A stretch of DNA of 41,543 nucleotides, from positions 1 through 41,543 of the forward strand of contig JAJYYO010000030.1 in assembly GCA_021800795.1 (NCBI GenBank). The letters run 5' to 3'. This document shows, one piece after another, positions 1 to 10,193 of this stretch. The notes under the pieces are model-generated. The model was not told the DNA's origin. It worked only from the letters and a program-made list of their open reading frames with translations, and ran no database searches. This DNA comes from Pseudomonadota bacterium. Its GTDB lineage: Bacteria; Pseudomonadota; Gammaproteobacteria; Burkholderiales; Gallionellaceae. Position 1 is the first letter of the stretch. The number at the start of each line of letters is the position of its first letter. The translations under genes were made by a program, and so were the position numbers.

Positions 1-15
1 CGTTAGGAGAACCGT

Positions 16-1896
16 ATGAACATCATAGGCATCGATCTGGGCACATCCAATTCCGCCGCTGCCGTGTTGCGCGGCGGGCGCCCCGTCATCATTCCCAGCG
101 CCGAGGGCATCAGCGTCGGCGGCAAGGCTTTTCCCAGCTATGTCGCTGTCACTACTGACGGACAGATGCTGGTAGGCGAGCCTGCCCGCCGACAGGCGAC
201 CGCCAATCCGGAAGGCACCGCCAGCGCCTTCAAACGGAAAATGGGCAGGCGCGAAAATATACGCTTGAGAGAACGCGATTATTCGCCAGAGCAGCTGTCC
301 GCGTTCCTGCTGCAAAAGATCAAACGCGATGCCGAAGCATTTCTGGGCGAACCGGTGCAGAAAGCAGTCGTAACGGTGCCCGCCTATTTCGACGACAACC
401 AGCGCGCGGCCACCAAAGACGCCTGCCGCATCGCGGGTCTGGAAGTGGTGCGTCTGGTCAACGAACCCACCGCAGCGTCCCTGGCTTACGGGCTTGACCG
501 GCTGGGGCAGGAACTGCGCATCGCAGTGATCGACCTGGGAGGCGGCACGCTGGATGTGACCATCATGGAATTCGGCAAAGGTGTGTTCGAAGTGAAGGCT
601 ACCAGCGGCGATACGCAACTGGGCGGCACCGACATGAATCAGAAAATTTTCGAGCATCTGTCCGAGCGTTTTCAGATGTCCACCGGCGTGGATGTGAGAG
701 CCGATCGCAACGCTTGTGCACGCCTGCTGGACGCGGCAGAAACCGCCAAGATCGAGTTATCCACCAGCGTCACCACGCATGTCAGCCTGCCTTATCTTGC
801 CGCTGTGAACGGCGAGCCGCGCCATCTCGAACTGGATCTCAATCGCACCGAGCTTGAGCGTCTGGTGCATGCGGTGATCGAACGTTGCCGTGGCCCCGTT
901 GAACAGGCGCTGCGCGATGCAGGCATCACGCCGAAGGACGTGGATCGGGTGGTTTTTGTCGGCGGCCCGACACGCATGCCGGCGGTGCGCAGTTTTTTCG
1001 AGGAGCTGTTCGGACGTAAAGCAGAGATGGGTGTAGACCCGATGGAATGCGTAGCCGCTGGCGCTGCGATTCAGGCGGGCGTGCTGGCAGGGGAAGTGGG
1101 CGGCATCGTGCTGGTGGATGTCACGCCTTTGACCTTAGGGGTGGAGACGCTGGGGGGAATCGCAACGCCCCTGATCGCGCGCAACACGCCGATCCCGGTC
1201 AGGAAAACGGAAACTTTTACCACAGCCGCAGACATGCAGACCAGCGTCACCATTCATGTGTTTCAGGGCGAGCGGCCGATGGCCCGCGACAATACCAGCC
1301 TGGGCGAATTCAACCTCGACGGTCTGCCGCCGGCCCCGCGCGGCACACCCAAAGTCGAGGTGACCTTCGACATCGATTCCAACGGCATCCTGAGCGTCTC
1401 GGCAAAGGACACCGCCAGCGGCAAGTCGCAATCCATCAGCATTACCGGTTCAACAAGACTCTCTGAGGAAGACAAGAAGCGCATGGTGGGGGACGCGGAA
1501 CGCAACGCCGACGCGGACAGGGAGCGTCGAAATAATGCGGAAAAACTCAATGCCTCGGATGCCACCTGTTACGAAGCGGAAAAGCTGCTTGCCAACTTCG
1601 CCGACAAACTCACCGACGAATTGAAGACGCGCATCGAGTCCGGCCTGCGCGAGACCAAGGAGGCGCTGCTCAGAAAAGAAGTAGGCTTGGCCGGCGAACG
1701 GGCGGAAGCGCTGAAAAAGATGCTTCAGGAAGCCGGCGCCGTGATCTATTCTCAATCCAATCAGGCAGGCAAAGGCGCACCCTACGCGCAAACCCGCTGG
1801 GAAGGGCCTGAACCGCCGCCCGATGTCGGAACCGGCGAAGCGAGACCTGCGCACGGCAAGGTGGTGGATGCCGAGTACAAGGAAAGCAGCACTTAA
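16..1896 (+). CDS. dnaK: Hsp70-family molecular chaperone (DnaK-like)
   Basis: ATP-dependent cytosolic chaperone that binds exposed hydrophobic segments and works with a J-protein, here encoded two genes downstream. The 626-aa protein opens with the phosphate-1 motif GIDLGTSNS (about residues 5-13), carries phosphate-2 [13 protein letters not shown] and the adenosine motif [11 protein letters not shown], then the linker [17 protein letters not shown] leading into the substrate-binding beta domain and a helical lid. Length is close to E. coli DnaK (638 aa, known), and the tail ends [11 protein letters not shown], resembling the classic VVDAEF end. The start is supported by AGGAGA just upstream. 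The gene is 3 nt from the Lon-like protease gene, so the two are probably co-transcribed. No grpE is visible, so this may be a second Hsp70 rather than the main dnaK; that is an inference because the upstream side is outside the window. Confidence 0.93.
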   Translation: MNIIGIDLGTSNSAAAVLRGGRPVIIPSAEGISVGGKAFPSYVAVTTDGQMLVGEPARRQATANPEGTASAFKRKMGRRENIRLRERDYSPEQLSAFLLQKIKRDAEAFLGEPVQKAVVTVPAYFDDNQRAATKDACRIAGLEVVRLVNEPTAASLAYGLDRLGQELRIAVIDLGGGTLDVTIMEFGKGVFEVKATSGDTQLGGTDMNQKIFEHLSERFQMSTGVDVRADRNACARLLDAAETAKIELSTSVTTHVSLPYLAAVNGEPRHLELDLNRTELERLVHAVIERCRGPVEQALRDAGITPKDVDRVVFVGGPTRMPAVRSFFEELFGRKAEMGVDPMECVAAGAAIQAGVLAGEVGGIVLVDVTPLTLGVETLGGIATPLIARNTPIPVRKTETFTTAADMQTSVTIHVFQGERPMARDNTSLGEFNLDGLPPAPRGTPKVEVTFDIDSNGILSVSAKDTASGKSQSISITGSTRLSEEDKKRMVGDAERNADADRERRNNAEKLNASDATCYEAEKLLANFADKLTDELKTRIESGLRETKEALLRKEVGLAGERAEALKKMLQEAGAVIYSQSNQAGKGAPYAQTRWEGPEPPPDVGTGEARPAHGKVVDAEYKESST

Positions 1897-1899
1897 ATC

Positions 1900-4314
1900 A
1901 TGACTAGCCACCCTCCGTTGCAACCGCAACAATTGCACTATCCCTGCGATCCTGTGCAATTCGGCTTCCAGAGCACGGCTGAACTGGAAGACATGACGGA
2001 AGTGATCGGTCAGGCGCGCGCAATGGATGCAATACGCTTCGGCACCCGCATACGCCACGATGGCTACAATCTTTTCGTACTGGGTCCGCCCGGGATGGGC
2101 AAGCGCAGCATGGTGCTGAAACAGCTCGAAACCCGCGACGAACAAGAGCCTGATGACTGGTGCTATGTCAACAACTTCGCACAGCAGCACAAACCACAGG
2201 CGCTCAGATTGCCGCCCGGCAGAGGCGCGAAATTGCGTCAGCAGATGGAACAGATGGTGGATTATCTGAAGAGTGCAATTCCCGCGTTGTTCGAGAGCGA
2301 CGAGTATCACGCCAAGGCGGAAGTGATCCTGGAAGAATTCAAGCAACGTCAGGAAAAGCTGTTCAAGGAACTCGGCGAGGATGCCGAAAAGCAGGAAATC
2401 GCGCTGCTGCGCACGCCGGAAGGATTCGCGTTCGCACCCATCGCCAACCATGAAGTGATTACCCCGGACGACTATGAAAAGCTGCCCGATGAAAAAAAAC
2501 GGCGGGTAGAGGAGGCGATCGCCGGGTTTCAGATGCGTCTGGAAAAGTTGATGAGACAAGTGCCGCAATGGCGCCGTGAACGGCATGAACGGATCAGGCA
2601 ACTCGACCGTGAGACCACGCTGTCCGTGATCGGACACCTGATGGATGAGCAAAAACAGGCCTATGCCGATTTTCCCGCAGTTTTGCAATACCTGGACAGC
2701 GTGCAGATGGACATGCTGGATAACGTCGACAATTTCCGCAAACAGGAGGAATCCGCCAATGTCGGCGGCATGACCATCGTGAGCCGTCCGAATTTCTTCC
2801 GCTACAGTGTGAACGTGCTGGCGACCAACGGAAAAAAACCCGGCGCTCCCGTCGTCAGCGAAGACAACCCGACTTACAGCAATCTGGTTGGCAGGATCGA
2901 GCATGTCGCCCAGTTCGGCGCGCTGGTCACGGATTTCACGCTGATCAAGCCGGGTGCGCTGCATCGCGCCAACGGCGGCTATTTGCTGCTGGATATCCGC
3001 AAGATACTCTCACAACCATTCGCCTGGGAAGGTCTGAAACATGCGTTGCAGTCGCGCGAGATACGCATCGAATCGCTGGGGCAGATGTACAGTCTGGTTT
3101 CCACCGTATCGCTGGAACCCGAGCCTATTCCGCTTAACGTCAAGGTGATCCTGTTCGGCGACCGCCTGTTTTATTATCTGCTCCAGCAATACGATCCGGA
3201 ATTCGGCGAACTGTTCAAGGTGGCTGCCGATTTCGAGGAGCGCGTAGTACGCAACGCCGACACGCATAAGCTCTACGCCGGAATGATTGCGACGCTGGTG
3301 CGCCGCGAGGTCTTGTTGCCGTTCGACTGCCACGCGGTCGCCCGGCTGATCGAGCATGCAGCCCGTCTGGCGGGCGATGCACAACGGCTTTCCACCCATA
3401 TGCGCAGTCTGGCGGATCTGTTGCGCGAATCCGACTACTGGGCGCGCGAATCAGGCCGTGATTTGGTGCAAAGTGACGACGTGCAGCATTCGATCGACGC
3501 GCAGATACACCGCCAGAATCGACTGAAAGAGCGGCTGCATGAGGAGATCCTGCGCGACGTTCTGATGATAGATACGCAAGGCGCTGTGACAAGTCAGATC
3601 AACGGCCTGTCCGTGATCGAGTTGGGCGATTTCGCCTTTGCACTGCCATCCAGGATTACCGCCACCACCCGACTGGGCGAGGGAGAGGTGATCAACATCG
3701 AGCGCGAGGTAAAACTCTCCGGTGCGATACATTCCAAGGGCGTGCTGATCCTGTCCTCATTCCTGGCCGCGCGCTACGCCAAAAACCAGCCGCTGGCCTT
3801 TGCTGCCAGTCTGGTGTTCGAACAATCCTACGGCATGGTAGACGGCGACAGCGCGTCGCTTGCCGAATTGTGCGCCCTGCTGTCCAACCTGGCGGATGTG
3901 CCGCTCAAGCAGTCGCTGGCAGTCACCGGTTCGGTGAACCAGTTCGGTCAGGTGCAGGCCATCGGCGCGGTAAACGAAAAAATCGAAGGGTTTTTCGACA
4001 TCTGCGCAGCGCGCGGATTGAACGGAGAACAGGGCGTATTGATACCCGCCGCCAACACCTGCCACCTGATGCTGCGCCGCGATGTGGTGGCAGCCGCCGA
4101 GGCGGGTCAGTTCAGCATATACGCAGTGCAGAATGTCGATCAGGCGATGGCGCTGCTGACGGGTTTGCCCGCAGGTATAGCGGACAAGGGCGGTGTTTAT
4201 CCCGAGGGAAGTTCGAATTGCAAAGTGGCAGCGCGCCTGACTGAACTGACTGCGATCAGCCTATCGTTCGCAGCCAAGCGTCGCCCGAAACCGGCAAAGG
4301 TGAACGATCATTAA
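1900..4314 (+). CDS. Lon-like ATP-dependent AAA+ protease
   Basis: Predicted ATP-dependent serine protease of family S16 (YcbZ/LonB-like branch), 804 aa. Near the N-terminus there is a Walker A motif, [10 protein letters not shown], at residues 61-70. A long charged helical insertion follows (about 110-280), then the AAA+ body (about 300-560) and a C-terminal Lon protease domain. The catalytic dyad is visible as S651 in DGDSAS and K694 in NEKIEGFF, 43 residues apart as in Lon. The classic substrate-binding N domain of LonA is absent, as is known for this branch. The gene sits between dnaK and dnaJ with gaps of a few bases and an overlap, which suggests a dedicated fold-or-degrade operon. Cytosolic location is expected since no transmembrane segment stands out. 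The family call is firm; the physiological substrate is unknown. Confidence 0.9.
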   Translation: MTSHPPLQPQQLHYPCDPVQFGFQSTAELEDMTEVIGQARAMDAIRFGTRIRHDGYNLFVLGPPGMGKRSMVLKQLETRDEQEPDDWCYVNNFAQQHKPQALRLPPGRGAKLRQQMEQMVDYLKSAIPALFESDEYHAKAEVILEEFKQRQEKLFKELGEDAEKQEIALLRTPEGFAFAPIANHEVITPDDYEKLPDEKKRRVEEAIAGFQMRLEKLMRQVPQWRRERHERIRQLDRETTLSVIGHLMDEQKQAYADFPAVLQYLDSVQMDMLDNVDNFRKQEESANVGGMTIVSRPNFFRYSVNVLATNGKKPGAPVVSEDNPTYSNLVGRIEHVAQFGALVTDFTLIKPGALHRANGGYLLLDIRKILSQPFAWEGLKHALQSREIRIESLGQMYSLVSTVSLEPEPIPLNVKVILFGDRLFYYLLQQYDPEFGELFKVAADFEERVVRNADTHKLYAGMIATLVRREVLLPFDCHAVARLIEHAARLAGDAQRLSTHMRSLADLLRESDYWARESGRDLVQSDDVQHSIDAQIHRQNRLKERLHEEILRDVLMIDTQGAVTSQINGLSVIELGDFAFALPSRITATTRLGEGEVINIEREVKLSGAIHSKGVLILSSFLAARYAKNQPLAFAASLVFEQSYGMVDGDSASLAELCALLSNLADVPLKQSLAVTGSVNQFGQVQAIGAVNEKIEGFFDICAARGLNGEQGVLIPAANTCHLMLRRDVVAAAEAGQFSIYAVQNVDQAMALLTGLPAGIADKGGVYPEGSSNCKVAARLTELTAISLSFAAKRRPKPAKVNDH

Positions 4315-5413
4315 ACGCGATTATTACGAGGTGCTGGGCGTCAATCGCGACGCCGATCAGAAGGCGATCAAGGATGCCTTCCGCAACCTTGCGATGAAAT
4401 ATCACCCGGACCGCAACAAGGAGGCGGGGGCTGAGGAACGTTTCAAGGAAATCGCCGAGGCTTACGCCGTATTGTCCGACCCGAAGAAACGCAGCGACTA
4501 CGATGCGCGCGGATTTTCCGGGGTTGAGGGCTTCAGTCAGGAAGACCTGTTCGGCGGCATCAACTTCGACGATATTTTCGGCGGGCTCAACTTCGATTTC
4601 GGCGGCGGCCTGTTCAACGGCTTCTTGCATCGCCGTCAAACCGGGCCGGTACGGGGTGCGAACATCGAAGTTGAACTGTTCATCCCGCTGACCAAGGTAG
4701 CCACGGGCGGCGAGGAAAAAGTCAGCCTGAACCGTCCTGCAACCTGTCCGTCATGCCACGGCAGCGGTGCGCTGGGCGGCGCTCAAGCCGAGACCTGTGC
4801 AGCCTGCAAAGGCACCGGGCGCGTCACCACGAGCCGCCGTCAGGAAAAAGAGCATGTGCTGATCCAGCAGATCAGCGCCTGCCCTGCGTGCCACGGGCGC
4901 GGCAGCATCATCAAGGATCCATGCCGCGAGTGCCGCGGCAGCGGTGAAGTGGAACGGGAGGAAGTCCTGACGGTAAAAATCCCCAAGGGCGTCGAGGAAG
5001 GCATGGCGCTGCGCATACCCGAAAAAGGCATGCCGAGTCGCGACACTGGCGGCGTGACGGGCGATCTGTTCGTGGTGGTGCGCTCGAAGGAAGACCCGCG
5101 CTTCGAGCGTAGCGGCGCCGACCTGTTGCATGCCGAGACGATTCCGCTGACTGATGCCGTGCTGGGCGCGACCCTGCAAGTCCCGACGCTGGACGGGCAG
5201 GTCAGCGTGACCATTCCGCCCGGCACGCAGCCCGGTTCCGTGCTGCGCCTCAAGGAAAAAGGTCTGCCGGAATTCGGCAGCAAGCATCATGGCAATCTGT
5301 ATCTGCGCATCGAGGTGCATATCCCGGAAAAGCTGTCAAACGAGGAAAAGGAGTTGTACGAACGCCTGCGCGCCATCGGCGAGAGGTGGCATTTCTCGAA
5401 ACTGTGGAAATAG
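4310..5413 (+). CDS. dnaJ: DnaJ co-chaperone, apparent AUU start
   Basis: J-domain co-chaperone that stimulates Hsp70 ATPase and delivers substrates. The frame reads (I)[14 protein letters not shown], the normal start of a J domain, then HPD in KYHPDRN, a Gly/Phe-rich stretch, four CxxCxGxG zinc repeats ([32 protein letters not shown]) and the C-terminal substrate domains, about 367 aa in total. The first standard start codon in frame is GTG at 4331, which would delete helix I residues KRDYYE. An in-frame TGA lies at 4301-4303, so only ACG 4304, ATC 4307 or ATT 4310 can give the full domain. AAAGGTGA at 4296-4303 is spaced well for ATT 4310, exactly where homologues have ATG. The start overlaps the last codons of the Lon-like gene, indicating translational coupling. 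Function is certain; the start is an inference. Confidence 0.9.
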   Translation: MKRDYYEVLGVNRDADQKAIKDAFRNLAMKYHPDRNKEAGAEERFKEIAEAYAVLSDPKKRSDYDARGFSGVEGFSQEDLFGGINFDDIFGGLNFDFGGGLFNGFLHRRQTGPVRGANIEVELFIPLTKVATGGEEKVSLNRPATCPSCHGSGALGGAQAETCAACKGTGRVTTSRRQEKEHVLIQQISACPACHGRGSIIKDPCRECRGSGEVEREEVLTVKIPKGVEEGMALRIPEKGMPSRDTGGVTGDLFVVVRSKEDPRFERSGADLLHAETIPLTDAVLGATLQVPTLDGQVSVTIPPGTQPGSVLRLKEKGLPEFGSKHHGNLYLRIEVHIPEKLSNEEKELYERLRAIGERWHFSKLWK

Positions 5414-5431
5414 CCTGTCATGGAGTAAACA

Positions 5432-6412
5432 ATGAAAGCGATGATCCTGGATGCGTCGGGACTGCGGTTCGCCGATATACCGCAACCTCTGCCTGGCTTA
5501 GATGAAGTACTGATCAAGGTGCATACCTGCGGCGTCTGTCGTACCGACCTGCATGTGCTGGACGGTGAACTGCCAGGGGCCAAGCTGCCGCTCATTTTGG
5601 GGCATGAAATTGTCGGCACGGTGGTGGAAAACGGTAAAGACGCCAGTCGTTTTACTGTCGGTCAGAGAGTGGGCGTGCCGTGGCTGGGCAAAACCTGCGG
5701 CCATTGCAATTATTGCCTGAGCGGACGCGAAAATCTCTGCGACGAAGCGCTATTTACCGGTTATACACTGGACGGCGGCTACGCCGAATACACGGTCGCA
5801 GATGAACGCTATTGCCACCCGCTGCCGGATGGCTATCCTGACGCCGAGGCAGCCCCCTTGCTCTGTGCGGGACTGATAGGGTACCGCGCGTTGACGGCCT
5901 GTGGAGACGCAAAAAAGATCGGCATCTACGGATTTGGCGCTGCCGCCCATATCATGGCTCAGGTGGCCGTCCGGCAGGGTCGCGAAATTTTTGCATTTAC
6001 CAGAACTCAGGACGCAACCAGCCAGATTTTTGCGCGCAAACTGGGCGCTGTCTGGGCAGGGGGCTCAGATGAAACACCACCGCATGAGCTTGATGCCGCG
6101 ATTATTTTTGCACCCGCGGGTTTCCTTGTGCCGCAGGCATTGCGCCATGTCGTCAAAGGCGGCGCCGTCGTGTGCGCGGGCATACACATGAGCGATATTC
6201 CGGGTTTCCCCTATGCCATCCTGTGGGGAGAGCGCACCGTGCGCTCTGTCGCGAATCTCACGCGTCACGATGGCGAGGCATTTTTTGAGGTGGCGGCAAA
6301 AATCAACATCAAAACCCATGTAGAAACTTTTCCTCTGCGCAATGCCGTCCAGGCGCTGGACAGCCTGCGTGCAGGTCATGTGCGGGGCGCCGCTGTTCTG
6401 CTGATGAGTTAA
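5432..6412 (+). CDS. Zinc-dependent alcohol dehydrogenase family protein
   Basis: Medium-chain dehydrogenase, 326 aa, expected to interconvert an alcohol and an aldehyde with NAD(P). The GroES-like N-terminal half shows the catalytic zinc ligand C36 in GVCRTDLH and H58 in GHE. A structural-zinc cysteine cluster follows in CGHCNYCLSGRENLC. The Rossmann half carries IGIYGFGAAAHIM, where the third glycine of GxGxxG is alanine, as in some relatives. The gene starts 18 nt after dnaJ on the same strand behind a weak GGAG-type site, so it may be the last gene of the chaperone operon. Its stop lies one base from the convergent mutY stop. The substrate cannot be read from the sequence; a role in detoxifying aldehydes during stress is only a guess from the neighbourhood. 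Confidence 0.88.
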   Translation: MKAMILDASGLRFADIPQPLPGLDEVLIKVHTCGVCRTDLHVLDGELPGAKLPLILGHEIVGTVVENGKDASRFTVGQRVGVPWLGKTCGHCNYCLSGRENLCDEALFTGYTLDGGYAEYTVADERYCHPLPDGYPDAEAAPLLCAGLIGYRALTACGDAKKIGIYGFGAAAHIMAQVAVRQGREIFAFTRTQDATSQIFARKLGAVWAGGSDETPPHELDAAIIFAPAGFLVPQALRHVVKGGAVVCAGIHMSDIPGFPYAILWGERTVRSVANLTRHDGEAFFEVAAKINIKTHVETFPLRNAVQALDSLRAGHVRGAAVLLMS

Positions 6413-6413
6413 A

Positions 6414-7451
6414 TCAGGGCCTTGTGAGGCTGGATAACAGTTGTCTTACCGGAGTCGGAATTGCAGCCTGCAGAGCCTCATTCACATTCAGCCAGACATG
6501 CTCTGCCTGCTGCGCCTGTAACGGCTTATGCGCAAGGTTCAGCAACAGCGGCGTGATGTGCAGCTTGAAATGGGTAAAGGTGTGCGTGAACGCCGGCAAT
6601 GCGATTTTCTCGTCGATCTTCCAGCCTTTATACTGCAAATATTCCGCCAGTTCTTCATCACCCTCATCGAGCTGCGGCAAACACCACATGCCGCCCCAGA
6701 TGCCGGCAGGTCCGCGTTTTTCCAGAAAGATATCGCCATCCGACATTGCAAGCAAAAAGGTAGCGCTCCTTTCAGGCACGGTCTTTCGTTGACGCGGTGT
6801 CGGCAGTTCAGCAACGCGTCCGGTCTGCAAGGCAGTGCAATCATTCTGCACAGGGCATGAGTCGCACTTCGGGCGGCTGCGCGTGCACAGCGTTGCGCCC
6901 ATATCCATCAGCGCCTGCGTATAGACGGCAACATCCGAACCGGGCAGCAGCGCTTCGGCCTGTTGCCAGAGCAATGTTTCCACCGCCTTGACGGCGGGCG
7001 AACCCTTGATGCCGCAATAGCGCGCCAGCACGCGCTTGACGTTGCCGTCGAGTATCGCGCGCCGCTCATGAAAAGCCTGCGCGCAAATCGCGGCTGCGGT
7101 CGAGCGTCCGATGCCCGGTAAATCGAGTATCTGTTCGTACTGGCGAGGGAATTCTCCATCGTGCAGCGTTGCTATGATTTGCGCGGCGCGGTGCAGATTG
7201 CGACCTCGCGCGTAATAACCCAGACCGCTCCAGTGTTCCAGCACCTGTTCCTCGCGGGCGGAAGCCAGCGCCGTTATCGTCGGAAATGCGGCGACGAAGC
7301 GCAGGTAGTAGGGAATGACTGTCGCAACCTGAGTCTGTTGCAGCATGATCTCGGACAGCCATACGCGATAAGGCTCAGCGCCCTGCCACGGCAGGCCGTG
7401 ACGTCCATGCACGCGTTGCCAGATGATGAGCGATGAAGCGAAATTGGACAT
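6414..7451 (-). CDS. mutY: A/G-specific adenine glycosylase MutY
   Basis: Base-excision repair enzyme that removes adenine mispaired with 8-oxoguanine. The 345-aa protein has E34 in WLSEIMLQQTQV, a helix-hairpin-helix at LPGIGRSTAAAI (about 111-122), the catalytic aspartate D135 in AILDGNVKR, and a C-x6-C-x2-C-x5-C iron-sulfur cluster loop (CTRSRPKCDSCPVQNDC). The C-terminal third is the NUDIX-like domain that reads the oxidised guanine. Length matches the family. The gene is convergent with the alcohol dehydrogenase gene with a single base between the stop codons and no obvious terminator. A MITE-like element begins about 50 bp upstream of its start. Confidence 0.96.
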   Translation of the reverse strand: MSNFASSLIIWQRVHGRHGLPWQGAEPYRVWLSEIMLQQTQVATVIPYYLRFVAAFPTITALASAREEQVLEHWSGLGYYARGRNLHRAAQIIATLHDGEFPRQYEQILDLPGIGRSTAAAICAQAFHERRAILDGNVKRVLARYCGIKGSPAVKAVETLLWQQAEALLPGSDVAVYTQALMDMGATLCTRSRPKCDSCPVQNDCTALQTGRVAELPTPRQRKTVPERSATFLLAMSDGDIFLEKRGPAGIWGGMWCLPQLDEGDEELAEYLQYKGWKIDEKIALPAFTHTFTHFKLHITPLLLNLAHKPLQAQQAEHVWLNVNEALQAAIPTPVRQLLSSLTRP

Positions 7452-7499
7452 AGGAAACGATACGAATTGAAAAATACGAATAGGACTTGCTACTTACAA

Positions 7500-7772
7500 C
7501 TAGGAGCCTGTCGGACTTCTTTCGCGAGATGCGTTGCCAACAAAAAAAGATGGCTGCAAGACGCGAATCGCGGACAATGGTTATTCCATTGTCAAGATTT
7601 GCAACGCCGCAGACGCTGTTTTTGCTGGCAACCCTTCGGGACGGGGTGATTTTTACGTATTGCGGCGTCGCGGCTTGCTTGTTTGGACTAGCCAAACGGC
7701 GCTTCACCACTCCTTGCACTACAAAAAAATCATCCCCGTCGCACTCGCGAAAGAAGTCCGACAGGCTCCTAG
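7500..7772. mobile_element. MITE-like non-coding element with long terminal inverted repeats
   Basis: A 265-bp element (7504-7768) bounded by inverted repeats that begin GAGCCTGTCGGACTT and match perfectly over 25 bp (7504-7528 against 7744-7768). Each end is flanked by CTAG (7500-7503 and 7769-7772), which extends the symmetry to 29 bp and looks like a 4-bp target duplication. Inside there is a second imperfect inverted pair (a GACGGGG..TGATTTTT block and its complement) but no transposase frame. It fills the mutY-asmA gap and ends 10 bp from the asmA stop codon. Known IS5-type elements use short TA-centred targets, so mobilisation in trans by such an IS is plausible but unproven. Confidence 0.75.
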
Positions 7773-7782
7773 CTACTGCATA

Positions 7783-9981
7783 TTATCTGAACAAACCCTT
7801 CAGGCTGTTCTTGAGCTGATCCTGTACCTTTGTTTTGACTTCCTCTTTCCTGGCTTCGATTTTCTGTTTGGCCGCATCCCTTGCCATCGCGCCAAAATCC
7901 AGCGTGTATTTCAGGTCGGCAAACGGGCCGGCAATCCGCATCGGCACGGTGATGCCGCCCACATCATTGCGGCCTCCCTGACCTTCGAACGTCTTGGCCA
8001 GCGTGGCTTTCGCCAGATAGTTCATGCTGTTCTGACCGATGTCGATGTCGCCAGCCCCCGCCATGCGCAGCAACGGGGATTTGAGCGACAGATCGTCGTT
8101 GTGCGCCACGCCGTTGCTTATTTTAAAAGTGGCCCTGAGCTCGGAAAAATCCGTCTTTTCAGTCTGGTTGGCGGCCTGCGCCTTGCCCAGCATGCCCTGT
8201 GCATCGCGCAATTGCCTGGCGATATTGATCCCCTTGATTGCGCCATCGGCAAGATTCAGCGACAGATTGCCGTTCATTGCTTTTTTCATGGCGCTGACGG
8301 TACTGCCCTGCATGTTGATATTCACCGCAACATTGCCGCGCCCCTCCAGCGTGTCGAAACCCGCCGCATCGCGGGTTAACGCAGCGACATTAATCCCTTT
8401 TAAATTTTCATCAACGCCGATGGCGGGCGTGGCGGCCGCATTCACGCTCAGGCTGCCGTTCATGCTGCCCTGATACAGACTGGCGGACAAGGGATTGACG
8501 TTCAACTGCCCTTTGTGCGCTTTCACATCCAGACGCACCCCGCTTGATTTGATGTTCGCCACCTTGAGCCGCCCGATGCGCAGGCTGCCGTCCAGATTGA
8601 GCGCACGCAAGGCGGACAGATCGAGCGGCTGTTCGGGCTGATTCGCACGGGTTTCGGTCTTCTTCGGCAGATACAGGTCGGCATCAAACTGATCCACATC
8701 CACGTCGAAGTTAATAGCCGGATTGGAAAAGCCGTTCACGCCCACTTTTGCCTTCACCTGGCTTTGCAACAGGCCGCCTGCAAGGTTGGCCTGCACGGTC
8801 TGTTTTGTCGCATCCACCCGCACGCCGCCCTTCATTTCGCTGTTCACCGGTTTGTTCGGCAGTTTGTCGAACAGGGCATTCACGGCAATGGTCAGATCGC
8901 TCAGGTTGAATTGTTTCGCGTTGAAATTTCCCGACAGCGGGGAGGCCAGTTTGACCTTGAAAGCCTGGTCCGGCAACTGCACGGACAGATCGAGCGTCAG
9001 TTTGCTCACATTGAAAGACTGCGCATTGCCTGCAAGATCGGGCAGTGAGACGGCTGCCACGATATTTCCGCTGTCAAGCTTGGCGCTTAGCGCTAAATTT
9101 TCGCCGGAGAACTTGTCCCTGGCAAGATTCAGCGCGGGTAATTCCAGCACTGCCTCGAAAGGTGCACGAGCCCTGTTACCCTTGGCGTTCAGCTCGAACT
9201 TGTTAGCGCTAAATTCCTGCGTGGCAAGATTCGCACTGGCATCCCCGCCGGCTTTGATATTGAGATCGGTTATATCCAGGGCCGCCCCGCTGACCTTCAA
9301 ATCCATGTCGTTCAACTGATAAAACTGACGATCCAGATCGAAAGTCAGCGTGGTCACAAGTTGCGTGTGAATATCCAGCTTCGGCTGATTCGCCTGCACA
9401 GTTGCCGACAAGTCGATTTTCCCCGGCGCGCCATTGGCGATGCGCCCTGTCTTGAGGTTCAAATCCTTCAGAACATACTGCGCACCCGTCCCTTCATCGC
9501 GATATGTCAGGCTGGTTTTTTTAACCGAGACAGAGGCGATGTCGAACTTGACCGGCTGCTTGTCGTCCCTGGGCTTTTGATCCTTGCTCAACAGGTCGTC
9601 AATATTGGTGGTGCCGTCACGGTGTTTAATCAGTGTCGCTGTCAAACCGCTCACCGCCACCTCGTTAACCACCACGTGTTTGGAGAGCAAAGGCAGCAGT
9701 TCCAGCGTAACCCTCGCAGTCTCGACAGAAGCGAACGTCTGCTCACTCTGGAATTCCGACAGGGAAACGCGGCCCAGATCGGCGCCTATGCCGGGGAAAA
9801 AGCTCAGTCTGATATCGCCATCAAGGTGCAGGGTGCGCTGTTTTCTTTCTTTAACTATCTGTATTATCTGAGTTTTATAATCATTCGGATTGAAAGTTGC
9901 CGCCAGATAGGCAGCCACCGCCAGCGCAACGAGCACAACCGCACACGCACCCAACAGACCGTATTTGACGATTTTGTTCAT
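7783..9981 (-). CDS. AsmA family protein
   Basis: Large (732 aa) envelope protein of the AsmA family, known to be anchored in the inner membrane and implicated in phospholipid transport and outer-membrane homeostasis. It has one N-terminal transmembrane segment (YGLLGACAVVLVALAVAAYL, about residues 8-27) followed by FNPNDYK and a long periplasmic beta-rich region. That region holds repeated LxLxxxxxxG-type strands typical of the repeating beta-groove fold, and the C-terminal AsmA-like domain ends with a basic helix. No catalytic motif is expected. The start is the only reasonable methionine ahead of the membrane helix. It lies on the same strand as mutY but is separated from it by the MITE-like element. 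Confidence 0.88.
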   Translation of the reverse strand: MNKIVKYGLLGACAVVLVALAVAAYLAATFNPNDYKTQIIQIVKERKQRTLHLDGDIRLSFFPGIGADLGRVSLSEFQSEQTFASVETARVTLELLPLLSKHVVVNEVAVSGLTATLIKHRDGTTNIDDLLSKDQKPRDDKQPVKFDIASVSVKKTSLTYRDEGTGAQYVLKDLNLKTGRIANGAPGKIDLSATVQANQPKLDIHTQLVTTLTFDLDRQFYQLNDMDLKVSGAALDITDLNIKAGGDASANLATQEFSANKFELNAKGNRARAPFEAVLELPALNLARDKFSGENLALSAKLDSGNIVAAVSLPDLAGNAQSFNVSKLTLDLSVQLPDQAFKVKLASPLSGNFNAKQFNLSDLTIAVNALFDKLPNKPVNSEMKGGVRVDATKQTVQANLAGGLLQSQVKAKVGVNGFSNPAINFDVDVDQFDADLYLPKKTETRANQPEQPLDLSALRALNLDGSLRIGRLKVANIKSSGVRLDVKAHKGQLNVNPLSASLYQGSMNGSLSVNAAATPAIGVDENLKGINVAALTRDAAGFDTLEGRGNVAVNINMQGSTVSAMKKAMNGNLSLNLADGAIKGINIARQLRDAQGMLGKAQAANQTEKTDFSELRATFKISNGVAHNDDLSLKSPLLRMAGAGDIDIGQNSMNYLAKATLAKTFEGQGGRNDVGGITVPMRIAGPFADLKYTLDFGAMARDAAKQKIEARKEEVKTKVQDQLKNSLKGLFR

Positions 9982-10193
9982 GACAGCGCCCGCAAGGAAA
10001 GTCAGGTGCGAATTATAGCCGAGTGGTTTGCGGTTCGCCGTCTAAACTCATATAGCGGTCATGGAAAAACCGGCATAAGCCTATTCCAGCAAGACAGCTG
10101 ACTGTCCTTGCTTCAGGCGATATTGAGAAAGATGTTCAAGAGGCGGCCTCTGCGTGCCATGCGATAAGCAAATGCTTTCGAAGAGTATATTCA

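Noticed and set aside
1450..2964. Long minus-strand open frame (about 500 aa) across the dnaK and Lon-like genes
   Set aside because: It lies antisense to two well-identified genes; its composition (His/Arg/Leu-rich) is that of a codon-position shadow and it has no family motifs.
4331..5413. dnaJ starting at GTG 4331
   Set aside because: It would remove the first helix of the J domain (KRDYYE), which is encoded just upstream in frame with a better placed ribosome site.
7534..8379. Plus-strand open frame spanning the MITE-like element and the end of the AsmA gene
   Set aside because: It crosses an inverted repeat and runs antisense to the AsmA-family gene; no protein family features are present.
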